DNA of 32,477 nucleotides from Fidelibacterota bacterium (lineage in GTDB: Bacteria > Fidelibacterota > UBA2242). The notes below the pieces were generated by a model. It ran no database searches. It saw nothing but the letters and a program-made list of their open reading frames with translations, and was not told where the DNA came from. Numbering within the stretch: the first letter of the stretch is position 1; each line of letters opens with the position of its first letter. Of the stretch, positions 26,371-32,477 are shown piece after piece. The position numbers and the translations under genes were made by a program. The stretch is taken from contig JADHYC010000025.1 in assembly GCA_016782645.1 (NCBI GenBank), forward strand, positions 1-32,477. Direction: 5' to 3'.

Positions 26371-27060
26371 ATGAATACAAAAAAAATTAAATATTGTGTA
26401 ATTATTCCGGCATTTCAGGCTGCTGAAAGTTTACCAACTCTTATTAATCAGATTCAATTAATTCCAATATCAATAAAAATAATAGTAGTAAATGACGGTT
26501 CAACTGATAACACATTAGATGTTTTAGGAAAATTCAGCGATATTATAGTTGTCAACCACCAAATAAATTTAGGAAAGGGAGTAGCTATAAAATCAGGTAT
26601 TAAAAAAGCCAAAGGACTGGGATTTCAATATGCAATTTGTATCGATTCCGATCTTCAGCATTCTCCTGAGTCAATTCCCGATTTTATAAAAACACAATCT
26701 GAGGCAGATGTATCACTGGTTCTTGGAGTTCGGCAATTTTCTCGGGAAATAATGCCCTTTCATAGAATTCTGTCTAATACTATAACGTCATTTGTTGTTT
26801 CTATACGTATAGGGAAGAGAGTTCATGATAGCCAATGTGGATACCGTCTCATTCATATTTCAGATATTGATATTGACCAATTCAATGAAAATGGTTTCCA
26901 ATTTGAGACGGAACTATTACTAAAAATGATCCCGGCTGGGGTAACTTTCAAAGAAATACTTATCTATACGATTTATAATAAATCAAAAAGCTCTATAAAT
27001 AATGTAAAAGATACACTGAAATTTATTAATTTATTTCTGCGTAGTTATTTATGGAGCTGA
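26371..27060 (+). CDS. Family 2 glycosyltransferase (dolichol-phosphate mannosyltransferase-like)
   Basis: A 229-residue GT-A fold enzyme. The start VIIPAFQAAESLPTLINQ, the nucleotide-binding VVNDGSTDNT, the metal-binding C-I-D-S-D-L-Q-H region and a late DSQCGYRL segment match the DPM1-like branch of GT2 (acceptor-lipid mannosyl or glucosyl transfer). There is no C-terminal membrane segment, as in soluble DPM1-type enzymes. The acceptor and sugar cannot be deduced. It is followed 47 bp later by a COG2426 gene on the same strand. Confidence 0.85.
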   Translation: MNTKKIKYCVIIPAFQAAESLPTLINQIQLIPISIKIIVVNDGSTDNTLDVLGKFSDIIVVNHQINLGKGVAIKSGIKKAKGLGFQYAICIDSDLQHSPESIPDFIKTQSEADVSLVLGVRQFSREIMPFHRILSNTITSFVVSIRIGKRVHDSQCGYRLIHISDIDIDQFNENGFQFETELLLKMIPAGVTFKEILIYTIYNKSKSSINNVKDTLKFINLFLRSYLWS

Positions 27061-27107
27061 AGTACATATCTTTAATTTAAGAGTATAAATACAGGAGAAT
27101 TTATTAA

Positions 27108-27584
27108 ATGGCTGAAATTTTACAAATCATAATGATTACTTTTCTACCGTTACTAGAATTAAGAGCATCAATACCTTTTGGTATTTTCGGTACAGATTTA
27201 AATTGGAAAGTGGTTTTTATCATTTGTATTATTTCAAATATTGTTATTGGGATGCTAATTTTTATACTACTTGATTGGTTAATAAAATTGCTGACGATAA
27301 TAAAACCGGTAGAAATTGTTTGGAATAAATATGTTGAAAAGACACGAAGGAAAATACATAGAGGAGTTGAAAAATATGGAGAATGGGCAGTGATTTTGTT
27401 TATCGGTATTCCACTACCAGGTTCAGGTGTTTACTCCGGAGCATTAGCCTCTTTCATCATAGGGCTTAATTTTAAAAAATTTATTATTGCGGATATAATT
27501 GGCGTATTAATAGCAGGTGTTTTAGTTACAATAGCAAGTCTCACAGGATCGGAAATATTTAGTATCTTCATCAAGATAATGTAA
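27108..27584 (+). CDS. COG2426-type small membrane protein (putative small multidrug export)
   Basis: A 158-residue membrane protein with four or five hydrophobic segments, opening ITFLPLLELRASIPFGIF, and with a central GEWAVILFIGIPLPGSGVYSGALAS motif. These are the conserved elements of the Sm_multidrug_ex (PF06695) family. The name reflects annotation rather than proof of drug export. An ACAGGAGAA ribosome site precedes the ATG. Placement after the glycosyltransferase suggests one transcript. Confidence 0.83.
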   Translation: MAEILQIIMITFLPLLELRASIPFGIFGTDLNWKVVFIICIISNIVIGMLIFILLDWLIKLLTIIKPVEIVWNKYVEKTRRKIHRGVEKYGEWAVILFIGIPLPGSGVYSGALASFIIGLNFKKFIIADIIGVLIAGVLVTIASLTGSEIFSIFIKIM

Positions 27585-27674
27585 ATTTTTATGAACAAAT
27601 ATTTTTTATTGAATAAACTCGATGTTAACTATAAATTCCGGTAGCTTTTTAAAATAATAATCATAGAGTGTAGC

Positions 27675-27689
27675 CCCGATTTTATCGGG
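27675..27689. repeat. Short perfect hairpin CCCGAT-TTT-ATCGGG
   Basis: A 6-bp stem with a 3-nt loop inside GTGTAGCCCCGAT...ATCGGGATCGCAGG, 54 bp before tRNA-Pro. The flanking GTGTAG echoes the small hairpins near tRNA-Ser and tRNA-Arg. No T-run follows, so it is not a standard terminator. Confidence 0.4.
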
Positions 27690-27742
27690 ATCGCAGGTCC
27701 ATTGTTAATACGATTGAAAAAAAAAGTTCTTTAAGAAATTTA

Positions 27743-27817
27743 CGGGGTGTAGCGCAGTCTGGTTAGCGCGCTGCGTTCGGGACGCAGAGGTCGGGAGTTC
27801 AAATCTCCCCACCCCGA
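27743..27817 (+). tRNA. tRNA-Pro (anticodon CGG)
   Basis: Acceptor stem CGGGGTG/CACCCCG, D-arm AGCGCAGTCTGGTTAGCGCG, anticodon stem CTGCG/CGCAG with loop TTCGGGA (CGG at 27778-27780), T-loop AGTTCAAATCT. CCA is not encoded. It marks the left edge of the accessory region. Confidence 0.96.
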
Positions 27818-27845
27818 CAAAAAAGAACAAGTTTGATTAATTAGT

Positions 27846-27959
27846 AAGGGAGAAATAGAAGAAGAATTAATGGACTTAAAAAAAGAACTTGAAGATTTCA
27901 GAAAAGAAAAAGAGAGTGTAAGAGCAGTTATTGGGCAAATCGTGCAAAAAACCCTTTAA
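27846..27959 (+). pseudogene. Truncated copy of the small coiled-coil membrane protein
   Basis: The frame reads KGEIEEELMDLKKELEDF and continues RKEKESVRAVIGQI before ending in an unrelated stop. Positions 27861-27940 align without gaps to 30500-30579, the start of the fuller copy at 30476-30849. Everything after the GQI residues is lost, so the membrane half is missing. Confidence 0.7.
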
Positions 27960-27960
27960 A

Positions 27961-28055
27961 TGTCTGCTATTTAATGAAGTAAACTAAGTACGTAGTAAAA
28001 TATACCAAATTGAGCGTATAAATGAAATAGTTCGGTTACTTTAAGTTAGCCGACA
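27961..28055. repeat. Imperfect 95-bp palindrome at the left cassette boundary
   Basis: TGTCTGCTA (27961-27969) faces TAGCCGACA (28047-28055), and interior stretches TTTAATGAAGTAA and TTACTTTAAG also pair imperfectly. The right arm includes GTTAGCC (28045-28051), the proposed crossover site. It could be a diverged attC-like site or a simple hairpin; evidence is limited. Confidence 0.35.
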
Positions 28056-28103
28056 TGTCTGCTCGCTTACATAGGATAGCAGCAAAAAGAAGGAGGTTCT
28101 GCA

Positions 28104-29438
28104 ATGATTGTTTCTTTAAGGTGTGAGAATTTTAGGTGCTTTCGTGACACAGGTATGATAGAATTGGCTCCTATTACACTACTAGTCGGTGAAAACAATT
28201 CTGGTAAATCATCAATACTCCAAGCGCTCCATATCCCTGCACTCACGCTTCAAAGTGAAGATCCAGGTGTTTGCCTCAAGCTTCTCCATCAAGATTACGA
28301 CTACGGGTCTTTCAAAGACCTCGTCTTCCAACATGATGAGAGCAAGGTTGTGACACTGAGTTTCGGAGCAATGGTTGACGTCAATATAATGCGCGGTAAG
28401 AAGTTAAGCTCGGATACGATGCAAGTTACTCTACGGCTTACTTATGGTTATTTGCCGAAGCGCAAGGAAATCTATCTTGATCAGCTTGTTATAGAAGATT
28501 CGAAGGGAGAAAGGTTGAACATCCGTCAAGATAAGTATAGCAACTCAAAGAAGATTTTAATGCGCGAATACAAAGACGAATCAGCATATCTCGCACGGTT
28601 AATTGAACGCAGAGGTTTTCTCTTCCAGCCGCGTCTTGACCTATTTAGTACATTCAATCGCCTGAAACGTAAATTTGGTGAGAAATCAGCCGGTAAGCTG
28701 GTTAATGACATCTTCTTAGATATCCAACTCATTGGTGGATTTACCTCTATCCTTCGCAAAATTCATCTTCTTGACCCACTAAGGGTCCCCCCAAGTCGAA
28801 CCTACTTGTATTCGGGGGAGATGGCGGATAGAGTTGGCCCAAAAGGCGAGTTAGCTTTGCAGAATTACTCTGCCCTGTTAAAGAGAGGTAAGAAAGAAGA
28901 CATAGAAAAAGTTAAGTCTATTAACAATGCATTGTACCAATTGGGATTTATCAAGAAGCTCGATGTGCAGAAAATAGGAACAAGACATTACGAGTTCTGG
29001 ACTCAACATAAGGAAAGTTCATTTAGTGCAAACTTGTCTGACACGGGTTTCGGTATATCGCAGGTCATACCCGTTATAATTTCGCTCTACACATCATCTA
29101 CGGGCTCTACGCTTCTCTATGAACAACCGGAAATACATCTACATCCAGCAGCGCAGGCTGAGCTAGGCTCAGTATTCGTAAAAGCATACTCACCTAAGAA
29201 GCGAATCGTAATTGAGACGCACAGCGAGAGTTTGATTTTAAGGATTCAAACAGAGGTTGCAAAAGGAACTCTAAAGCAGGAAGATGTAAGAATCTACTAT
29301 ATCCAACCTAATAGTTTAGGTCATCAAGTAGTTCCGATTCCTTTAAACGAAAAGGGAGAATTTCTTGCTGAGTGGCCAAAAGGTTTCTTTGAAGAGAACT
29401 ACCAAGAGAGCTTAAAACTGTCAAAAGCTCGTCATTGA
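28104..29438 (+). CDS. AAA ATPase with DUF3696 C-terminus (OLD/ABC-like)
   Basis: A 444-residue SMC/ABC-like ATPase. Walker A is VGENNSGKSS near residue 30. An ABC-signature-like SDTGFGISQVIPVI occurs about residue 315, Walker B is LLYEQPEIHLHP, and the H-loop is ETHSESLIL. The end, VPIPLNEKGEFLAEWPKGFFEE, is the DUF3696 tail. There is no Toprim nuclease domain, unlike OLD or GajA. A strong AAGGAGG ribosome site precedes the ATG. It is coupled to a PIN-like gene whose upstream frame overlaps its stop. ATPases of this type act as sensors or regulators in several anti-phage and toxin systems; pairing with a small nuclease-like partner suggests the same (inference). Confidence 0.85.
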   Translation: MIVSLRCENFRCFRDTGMIELAPITLLVGENNSGKSSILQALHIPALTLQSEDPGVCLKLLHQDYDYGSFKDLVFQHDESKVVTLSFGAMVDVNIMRGKKLSSDTMQVTLRLTYGYLPKRKEIYLDQLVIEDSKGERLNIRQDKYSNSKKILMREYKDESAYLARLIERRGFLFQPRLDLFSTFNRLKRKFGEKSAGKLVNDIFLDIQLIGGFTSILRKIHLLDPLRVPPSRTYLYSGEMADRVGPKGELALQNYSALLKRGKKEDIEKVKSINNALYQLGFIKKLDVQKIGTRHYEFWTQHKESSFSANLSDTGFGISQVIPVIISLYTSSTGSTLLYEQPEIHLHPAAQAELGSVFVKAYSPKKRIVIETHSESLILRIQTEVAKGTLKQEDVRIYYIQPNSLGHQVVPIPLNEKGEFLAEWPKGFFEENYQESLKLSKARH

Positions 29439-29446
29439 GGTTAGAC

Positions 29447-29962
29447 ATGGCTGTAGCTGGCACGGATAAAACGCTTACGGTTGATGCAAATGTTGTTCAG
29501 TATTCTTTTCTCTTCATAAATCAACATTCACTTCCACAAGGCCTAACAGTTCGAAGGATCAAAGATTTTTGCCATTCTGTCTTGAACAAATATCCCCTTG
29601 CTATCAATAAGTTCATCAGAATTGAGTATGAACAGCTTGTAGGTTTGGAGCCCACAAAGAATTGGCTAACGAAGCGACTTCAGAAGGGCTTGGCAATTGA
29701 TGTGGATTGCTTGCCTCTGCCAAATGAAATCAAGAATTGCCTTCGGGACGACTATGGGTTTGATTGTCGATCTAGGGATGCGAGATACTTACAAACCTGT
29801 CTAAATACGGTCTTCAAGCACCTAGTTACAGAAAACATAAAGCATTTCGGACGGCCGCATCGTGCAAAAGGACGGCGACCAATGTGTACCTTTCTGCAAC
29901 ATAAACTATGCATCTCAATATATACAATTGACGAATGCTGTAGGATACTTTTGGATGGGTAG
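29447..29962 (+). CDS. PIN-like domain protein, probable effector partner of the ATPase
   Basis: About 171 residues. The N-terminal strand TLTVDANVVQYSF carries D13 and N15, the position of the first PIN-domain acidic residue. A middle FIRIEYEQL supplies a Glu. Then RSRDARYLQTCL followed by KHLVTENIKHFGRP matches the late PIN block (D-x-x-Y/I...a-x-L-V-T-x-D/N-x-x-F). PIN domains are Mg2+-dependent RNases in toxins and RNA surveillance. The last acidic position is Asn here, so activity is unproven. An earlier TTG at 29435 is in frame, but ATG 29447 has a TGAGG ribosome site 6 bp upstream. The stop is 24 bp before the attC-like site. I did not recognise a named family. Confidence 0.6.
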   Translation: MAVAGTDKTLTVDANVVQYSFLFINQHSLPQGLTVRRIKDFCHSVLNKYPLAINKFIRIEYEQLVGLEPTKNWLTKRLQKGLAIDVDCLPLPNEIKNCLRDDYGFDCRSRDARYLQTCLNTVFKHLVTENIKHFGRPHRAKGRRPMCTFLQHKLCISIYTIDECCRILLDG

Positions 29963-29985
29963 GACGGTGAGCGAATAGACACTTC

Positions 29986-30059
29986 AGCTAACACGGGCTT
30001 TGCGACTTACTGTGTTCGTCCAAATGCTTCGCACTTCGCAAAGCCCGAGGATGTTATGC
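29986..30059 (+). other. attC-like recombination site (imperfect palindrome, 74 bp)
   Basis: Layout: AGCTAAC (29986-29992), a 12-bp arm CGGGCTTTGCGA (29994-30005), a 30-nt loop, the perfectly complementary arm TCGCAAAGCCCG (30036-30047), AGGAT, then GTTATGC (30053-30059). The AAC...GTT ends, asymmetric spacers and size agree with integron attC sites. There is no T-run, arguing against a terminator. The end boxes deviate from the RYYYAAC/GTTRRRY consensus. Confidence 0.5.
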
Positions 30060-30119
30060 GTCTTCCGTGAGGTATTCGTAAAATGACTTATAATAATTGG
30101 CATCAGCAACTGAAAAGGT

Positions 30120-30414
30120 ATGTATAATAATCAAGATAAGAAATTAATCCGTCAACTTGGTGGCATCGATGTATTTGCATTGCCGTTGGTGCAATAATCT
30201 GTACTGGTTTGTTTATTCTTCCTGCTTTGGCATACGCTAAAGTCAGACCAGCGGTAATTTTAGTCTATATTCTGGCGGGGTATATTAGTATTGCCTGCAT
30301 TGTTTGCTAAGGCTGAACTTGCCACCGCTCTGCCCAAAGCTGGTGGCAGTTACTTCTTCATCGAGCGAAGTATGGGCTCGGAAATCGGGTACAATAGGTG
30401 GGTTTGCCAGTTGG
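30120..30414 (+). pseudogene. Decayed N-terminal copy of the APC permease
   Basis: Reading across frames gives KKLIRQLGGIDVFA, then IAVGAIICTGLFILPALAYAK and PAVILVYILAG, then LPALFAKAELATALPKAGG with SYFFIERSMGS, then GTIGGFASW. Each piece aligns in order with residues about 7-100 of the permease at 21292-23163. At least three frameshifts separate the pieces, and the copy stops after the second membrane segment. The PTS EIIA part is absent. Confidence 0.85.
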
Positions 30415-30475
30415 TAATTACTTTTTCAGGAGACCCTAAATATAAGTATTTGGAAAAATATTAGGAGAGATAATT

Positions 30476-30849
30476 ATGGATAAGGAAAAAAGAATAGAAG
30501 AGGAATTAATAGACTTAAAAAAGGAACTGGAGGATTTTAAAAAAGAAAAAGAGCGCGTACGAGCTATCGTAGGTCAAATAGGTGGGGTGCCATCTTTTAA
30601 CTCAAAGATTGCTAACGTTTTATTATTCTTGTTTTATCTTGTCTTGTAATTTCACCTTTTATAGAAGGCACATTAAGATTTATTATTATAGACATGGCAA
30701 TTGGAATTTTATCACTTAAAATAATATATATCATACGCAATTTAACAAGAAAAAATCATTTTATGTTATGGATTTTGTCTTCATTAGAATGGCAGCTTAA
30801 TGACCTCAGAAAAGAAATAAAGAACCTATTAAAAGAAAATTTAAATTGA
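30476..30849 (+). pseudogene. Small coiled-coil membrane protein, interrupted by one frameshift
   Basis: The first frame (30476-30649) encodes a highly charged coiled coil, EEELIDLKKELEDFKKEKE followed by RVRAIVGQIGGVPSFNSK, then enters a hydrophobic segment and hits TAA. The frame one base back, from about 30643, continues as LVISPFIEGTLRFIIIDMA, then IYIIRNLTRKNHFMLWILSS and LEWQLNDLRKEIKNLL, ending at TGA 30847. Joined, it makes a protein of about 124 residues with a cytoplasmic coiled coil and two membrane segments. Good AGGAGAGAT precedes the ATG. A sequencing error, a real one-base loss or programmed shifting are all possible. A truncated copy lies at 27846-27959. Confidence 0.65.
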
Positions 30850-31024
30850 TAAATCCTTTTAACAATACTTAACCTTCTGATCAATAATCAGATGTTATAT
30901 CCAAGTAGAAAAAGGAAGATTAATAAAACCAGTTTCAGCCTGAGTATAGCGAGGTCTAAATGGGTTTTAATTAAAACTGTGGTAAATTATATCAGGGAGG
31001 ATTCACTCGTATAGTGAATGGAAT

Positions 31025-31147
31025 AAGTGCTTACACATTGTAACATAGATATTCAAATATGTGTCATTCTACAAAGTGAAAAAGTGCTTGCACATTGTAA
31101 CATAGATATTCTAATACGTATCATTATACAAAGTGAATAAGTGCTTG
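31025..31147 (+). repeat. Tandem repeat with a 57-bp period
   Basis: AAGTGCTT recurs at 31025, 31082 and 31139, exactly 57 bp apart. The first two units share the rest of the sequence with few changes (TACACATTGTAACATAGATATTC and TGCACATTGTAACATAGATATTC types). The third unit breaks off after the first bases into the hairpin at 31148-31172. Confidence 0.8.
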
Positions 31148-31172
31148 CACATCGTAGCGAAGCGTAGATGTG
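31148..31172. repeat. Small hairpin of the TCGTARCG...GTAGA family beside tRNA-Arg
   Basis: CACATCGTAGCGAAGC followed by GTAGATGTG: the ends CACATC/GATGTG are complementary and the interior matches the hairpins near tRNA-Ser (TCGTAGCGACAGTGTAGA). It abuts the 3' end of tRNA-Arg directly. Confidence 0.55.
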
Positions 31173-31246
31173 TACGCCCAGGAGGATTCGAACCCCCAAC
31201 CTTCTGGTCCGTAGCCAGACGCTCTATCCAATTGAGCCATGGGCGC
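31173..31246 (-). tRNA. tRNA-Arg (anticodon ACG)
   Basis: Read on the minus strand: acceptor arm GCGCCCA with TGGGCGT, D-arm GCTCAATTGGATAGAGC, anticodon stem TCTGG/CCAGA with loop CTACGGA (ACG), T-loop GGTTCGAATCC. CCA is not encoded. Its A34 is the substrate of TadA, encoded in this window. It forms the right edge of the accessory region. Confidence 0.95.
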
Positions 31247-31370
31247 ATTTTTTCCTTTAAAAAGCGACATAATTTATATCCAATTCCATTTTTTATCAAA
31301 TAAAATATGTTGCTAAATGTACTGATAAAATTTATTTTAGTAAAAAATCAGATATATCGAAGGAGAGAAA

Positions 31371-31709
31371 ATGAAAATAGAAAGCTATAAATTTGGAGAG
31401 ATGATTGTTGATGGTATTAAATATCGAAAAGACCTCATAATTTTTCCCGATTATATAATGGATAACTGGTGGAGAAAATCGGGTCATAATCTCATTAAAG
31501 AAGATATCCTAGAGATAATTGATGCTAAACCGGAGTATTTATTTATTGGAACCGGTAAATTTGGCTTAGTGAAAGTAAGCAAAGAAATCATTAGTTATCT
31601 GGAAAATCTTGGAATAACAGTATTTATTGGGAAAACAGACGACGCTGTGGAAGCCTTTAATAATGAGACAAATTCTAATAAAATTAGCGCTTTTCATTTG
31701 ACCTGCTGA
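31371..31709 (+). CDS. Mth938/DUF498 (AAMDC/NDUFAF3-like) protein
   Basis: A 112-residue protein with the family pattern: YKFGEMIVDGIKYRKDLIIFPD at the start, a central DNWWRKSGHNLIKEDI, then PEYLFIGTGKFGLVKVS and LENLGITVFIGKTDDAVEAFNN. These are the features of the small Mth938 domain found in archaea, bacteria and as NDUFAF3 in mitochondria. The bacterial function is not established. A strong AAGGAGAG ribosome site lies 4 bp before the ATG. Confidence 0.85.
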   Translation: MKIESYKFGEMIVDGIKYRKDLIIFPDYIMDNWWRKSGHNLIKEDILEIIDAKPEYLFIGTGKFGLVKVSKEIISYLENLGITVFIGKTDDAVEAFNNETNSNKISAFHLTC

Positions 31710-31753
31710 ATTGGAATTTTCTCAATTTTGGAAGTATAACACTGGATTAGATT

Positions 31754-31770
31754 TTAACTTGATAAAAGTT
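31754..31770 (-). repeat. Single arm of the short inverted-repeat family
   Basis: TTAACTTGATAAAAGTT is the reverse complement of AACTTTTATCAAGTTAA, close to the consensus GGACTTRTATCAAGTTAA. It is a lone, diverged copy downstream of the Mth938 gene. Confidence 0.35.
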
Positions 31771-31804
31771 ATTAATATAATAAATTTATTCAGGAGAATA
31801 TTTA

Positions 31805-31837
31805 ATGGATAGTGGTGAATTATATAGTTTATTGTAG
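31805..31837 (+). other. Ten-codon mini-ORF with a good ribosome site
   Basis: CAGGAGAAT precedes ATG 31805, which opens MDSGELYSLL and then TAG. It may be the 5' remnant of a lost gene or a leader peptide ahead of hutH, 111 bp downstream. After the TAG the frame continues for 24 codons without a recognisable motif. Confidence 0.25.
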
Positions 31838-31948
31838 GTTGACAAGCCCTGTTTTAATATATCATTCACCTGATATCAATCACTTCTGTTTGAAACAAAT
31901 TAAAATATAGACCTGTAATTAAGAAGAACCCAAACTAAGGAGAATTAA

Positions 31949-32477
31949 ATGTCTATCGTTCTTGACGGATCTGGACTGACAATTGAAAAACTTGTACGAA
32001 TTGCCCGGCATGGTGAAAGGGTAGAACTTCATCCCGATGCATTGGAAAGGATTAATGTGTGTCGTCGTATGCTGGAGGAAAAGATCAATGCTTGTGAAAT
32101 TATGTATGGTGTAAACACCGGTATCGGCGAATTCTCAGAAGTGGTTTTAACTGATGAGCAAGTACAGCAATTCCAGAGGTATTTGATATATAACCATGCT
32201 GCTGGAATCGGAGAACCGGCACCTATTGAGTACGTCCGAGGTGCTATCGCTGGCAGGATCAACGTACATGCTCATGGAAAATCCGGCTGTCGCCCTGAAA
32301 TCACCATGACTCTAGTTGATATGCTGAATAAGGGAGTTACACCAGTTGTCTGCCAGAAAGGTTCTGTAGGTGCATCAGGGGATCTGGCACCAATGTCCCA
32401 GATTGCTCTATTGTTAATGGGTGAGGGTGAAGCTTACTACAATGATAAACGCCTGCCTGGCAAGGAAGCTATGGAAA
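31949..32477 (+). CDS. hutH: Histidine ammonia-lyase, 5' part (cut by window end)
   Basis: The first 176 codons of an aromatic amino acid ammonia-lyase. It makes urocanate and ammonia from L-histidine through a self-formed MIO cofactor. The MIO tripeptide A142-S143-G144 lies in GSVGASGDLAPMS; Tyr53 in YGVNTGIGEF and His83 in YNHAAGIGEP are at the same positions as in Pseudomonas putida HutH. The residue before His83 is Asn rather than the usual Ser. His83 argues for histidine over tyrosine or phenylalanine substrates. AAGGAG lies 7 bp before the ATG. The C-terminal two-thirds are outside the window, and no other hut gene is seen inside it. Confidence 0.88.
   Translation, partial: MSIVLDGSGLTIEKLVRIARHGERVELHPDALERINVCRRMLEEKINACEIMYGVNTGIGEFSEVVLTDEQVQQFQRYLIYNHAAGIGEPAPIEYVRGAIAGRINVHAHGKSGCRPEITMTLVDMLNKGVTPVVCQKGSVGASGDLAPMSQIALLLMGEGEAYYNDKRLPGKEAME

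Larger units (their letters stand above)
28046..30053 (+). mobile_element. Candidate integron-type gene cassette carrying a two-gene unit
   Basis: The proposed cassette runs from the T after G28045 in GTTAGCC to G30053 in GTTATGC. It holds two overlapping genes and ends in an attC-like palindrome (29986-30059). If circularised, its end GAT-G joins TTAGCC, giving GTTAGC, the exact complement of the GCTAAC at 29987-29992. That is what cassette excision predicts. The segment is visibly richer in G and C than neighbouring sequence. No integron integrase is in the window, so the mechanism remains inference. Confidence 0.45.

Noticed and set aside
29986-30059. Reading the strong palindrome as a Rho-independent terminator
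   Set aside because: The loop is 30 nt and no T-run follows the stem; AAC/GTT ends fit an attC-like site better.
31111-31299. Minus-strand 62-codon frame
   Set aside because: It spans tRNA-Arg and gives the familiar spurious translation of a tRNA gene (LNWIERLATDQKVGGSNPPG).

Overview
The window is an AT-rich bacterial chromosome fragment. Spacing is often loose and genes lie on both strands. Several products have FCB-superphylum flavour: a lipoprotein amidase with a golvesin-like insert, a large secreted M1-type peptidase, a secreted bleomycin-hydrolase-like C1 peptidase, and an APC permease fused to a PTS EIIA domain. Many starts carry clear AGGAG-type ribosome sites, so a classical Bacteroidetes is not favoured. 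A Cloacimonadota/Marinimicrobia/KSB1-like lineage is my guess from family content only, with low confidence.

Layout. (1) 1-6135: two convergent cell-envelope genes. (2) 6249-17615: a defence-rich block in three modules: an AbiE-type toxin-antitoxin pair, a DUF4143 AAA ATPase, and a tight four-gene operon (UvrD-like helicase with Fe-S nuclease, RadC/JAMM protein, type III methyltransferase Mod, type III restriction subunit Res). A short repeat, consensus GGACTTRTATCAAGTTAA, occurs as inverted pairs or single arms at every junction of this block. (3) 17612-19999: a sodium/solute symporter and an inositol-monophosphatase-family gene in one minus-strand operon. (4) 20000-23273: tadA, tRNA-Ser(CGA), a small GIY-YIG gene bracketed by direct repeats that include a copy of the tRNA 3' end, and the permease-EIIA fusion. 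(5) 23274-27584: a mostly empty stretch, an overlooked 58-residue Cys-rich protein, a secreted C1 peptidase, a DUF2809 membrane protein, tRNA-Gly(GCC), a family 2 glycosyltransferase and a COG2426 membrane protein. (6) 27743-31246: an accessory region between tRNA-Pro(CGG) and tRNA-Arg(ACG). It holds a two-gene unit (DUF3696 ATPase plus PIN-like protein) ending in an attC-like palindrome, a decayed permease copy, and a complete-but-frameshifted and a truncated copy of a small coiled-coil membrane protein. (7) 31371-32477: a Mth938-family protein and the 5' part of hutH, cut by the window end.

Most interesting points: the DUF3696 ATPase/PIN-like pair looks like an integron-type gene cassette, because its first bases complement the 5' arm of its own attC-like site. 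The four-gene operon links recombination/repair-type proteins to a type III R-M core. Two separate repeat families mark the boundaries of accessory genes: one at the defence modules, one beside tRNA genes and the GIY-YIG gene.
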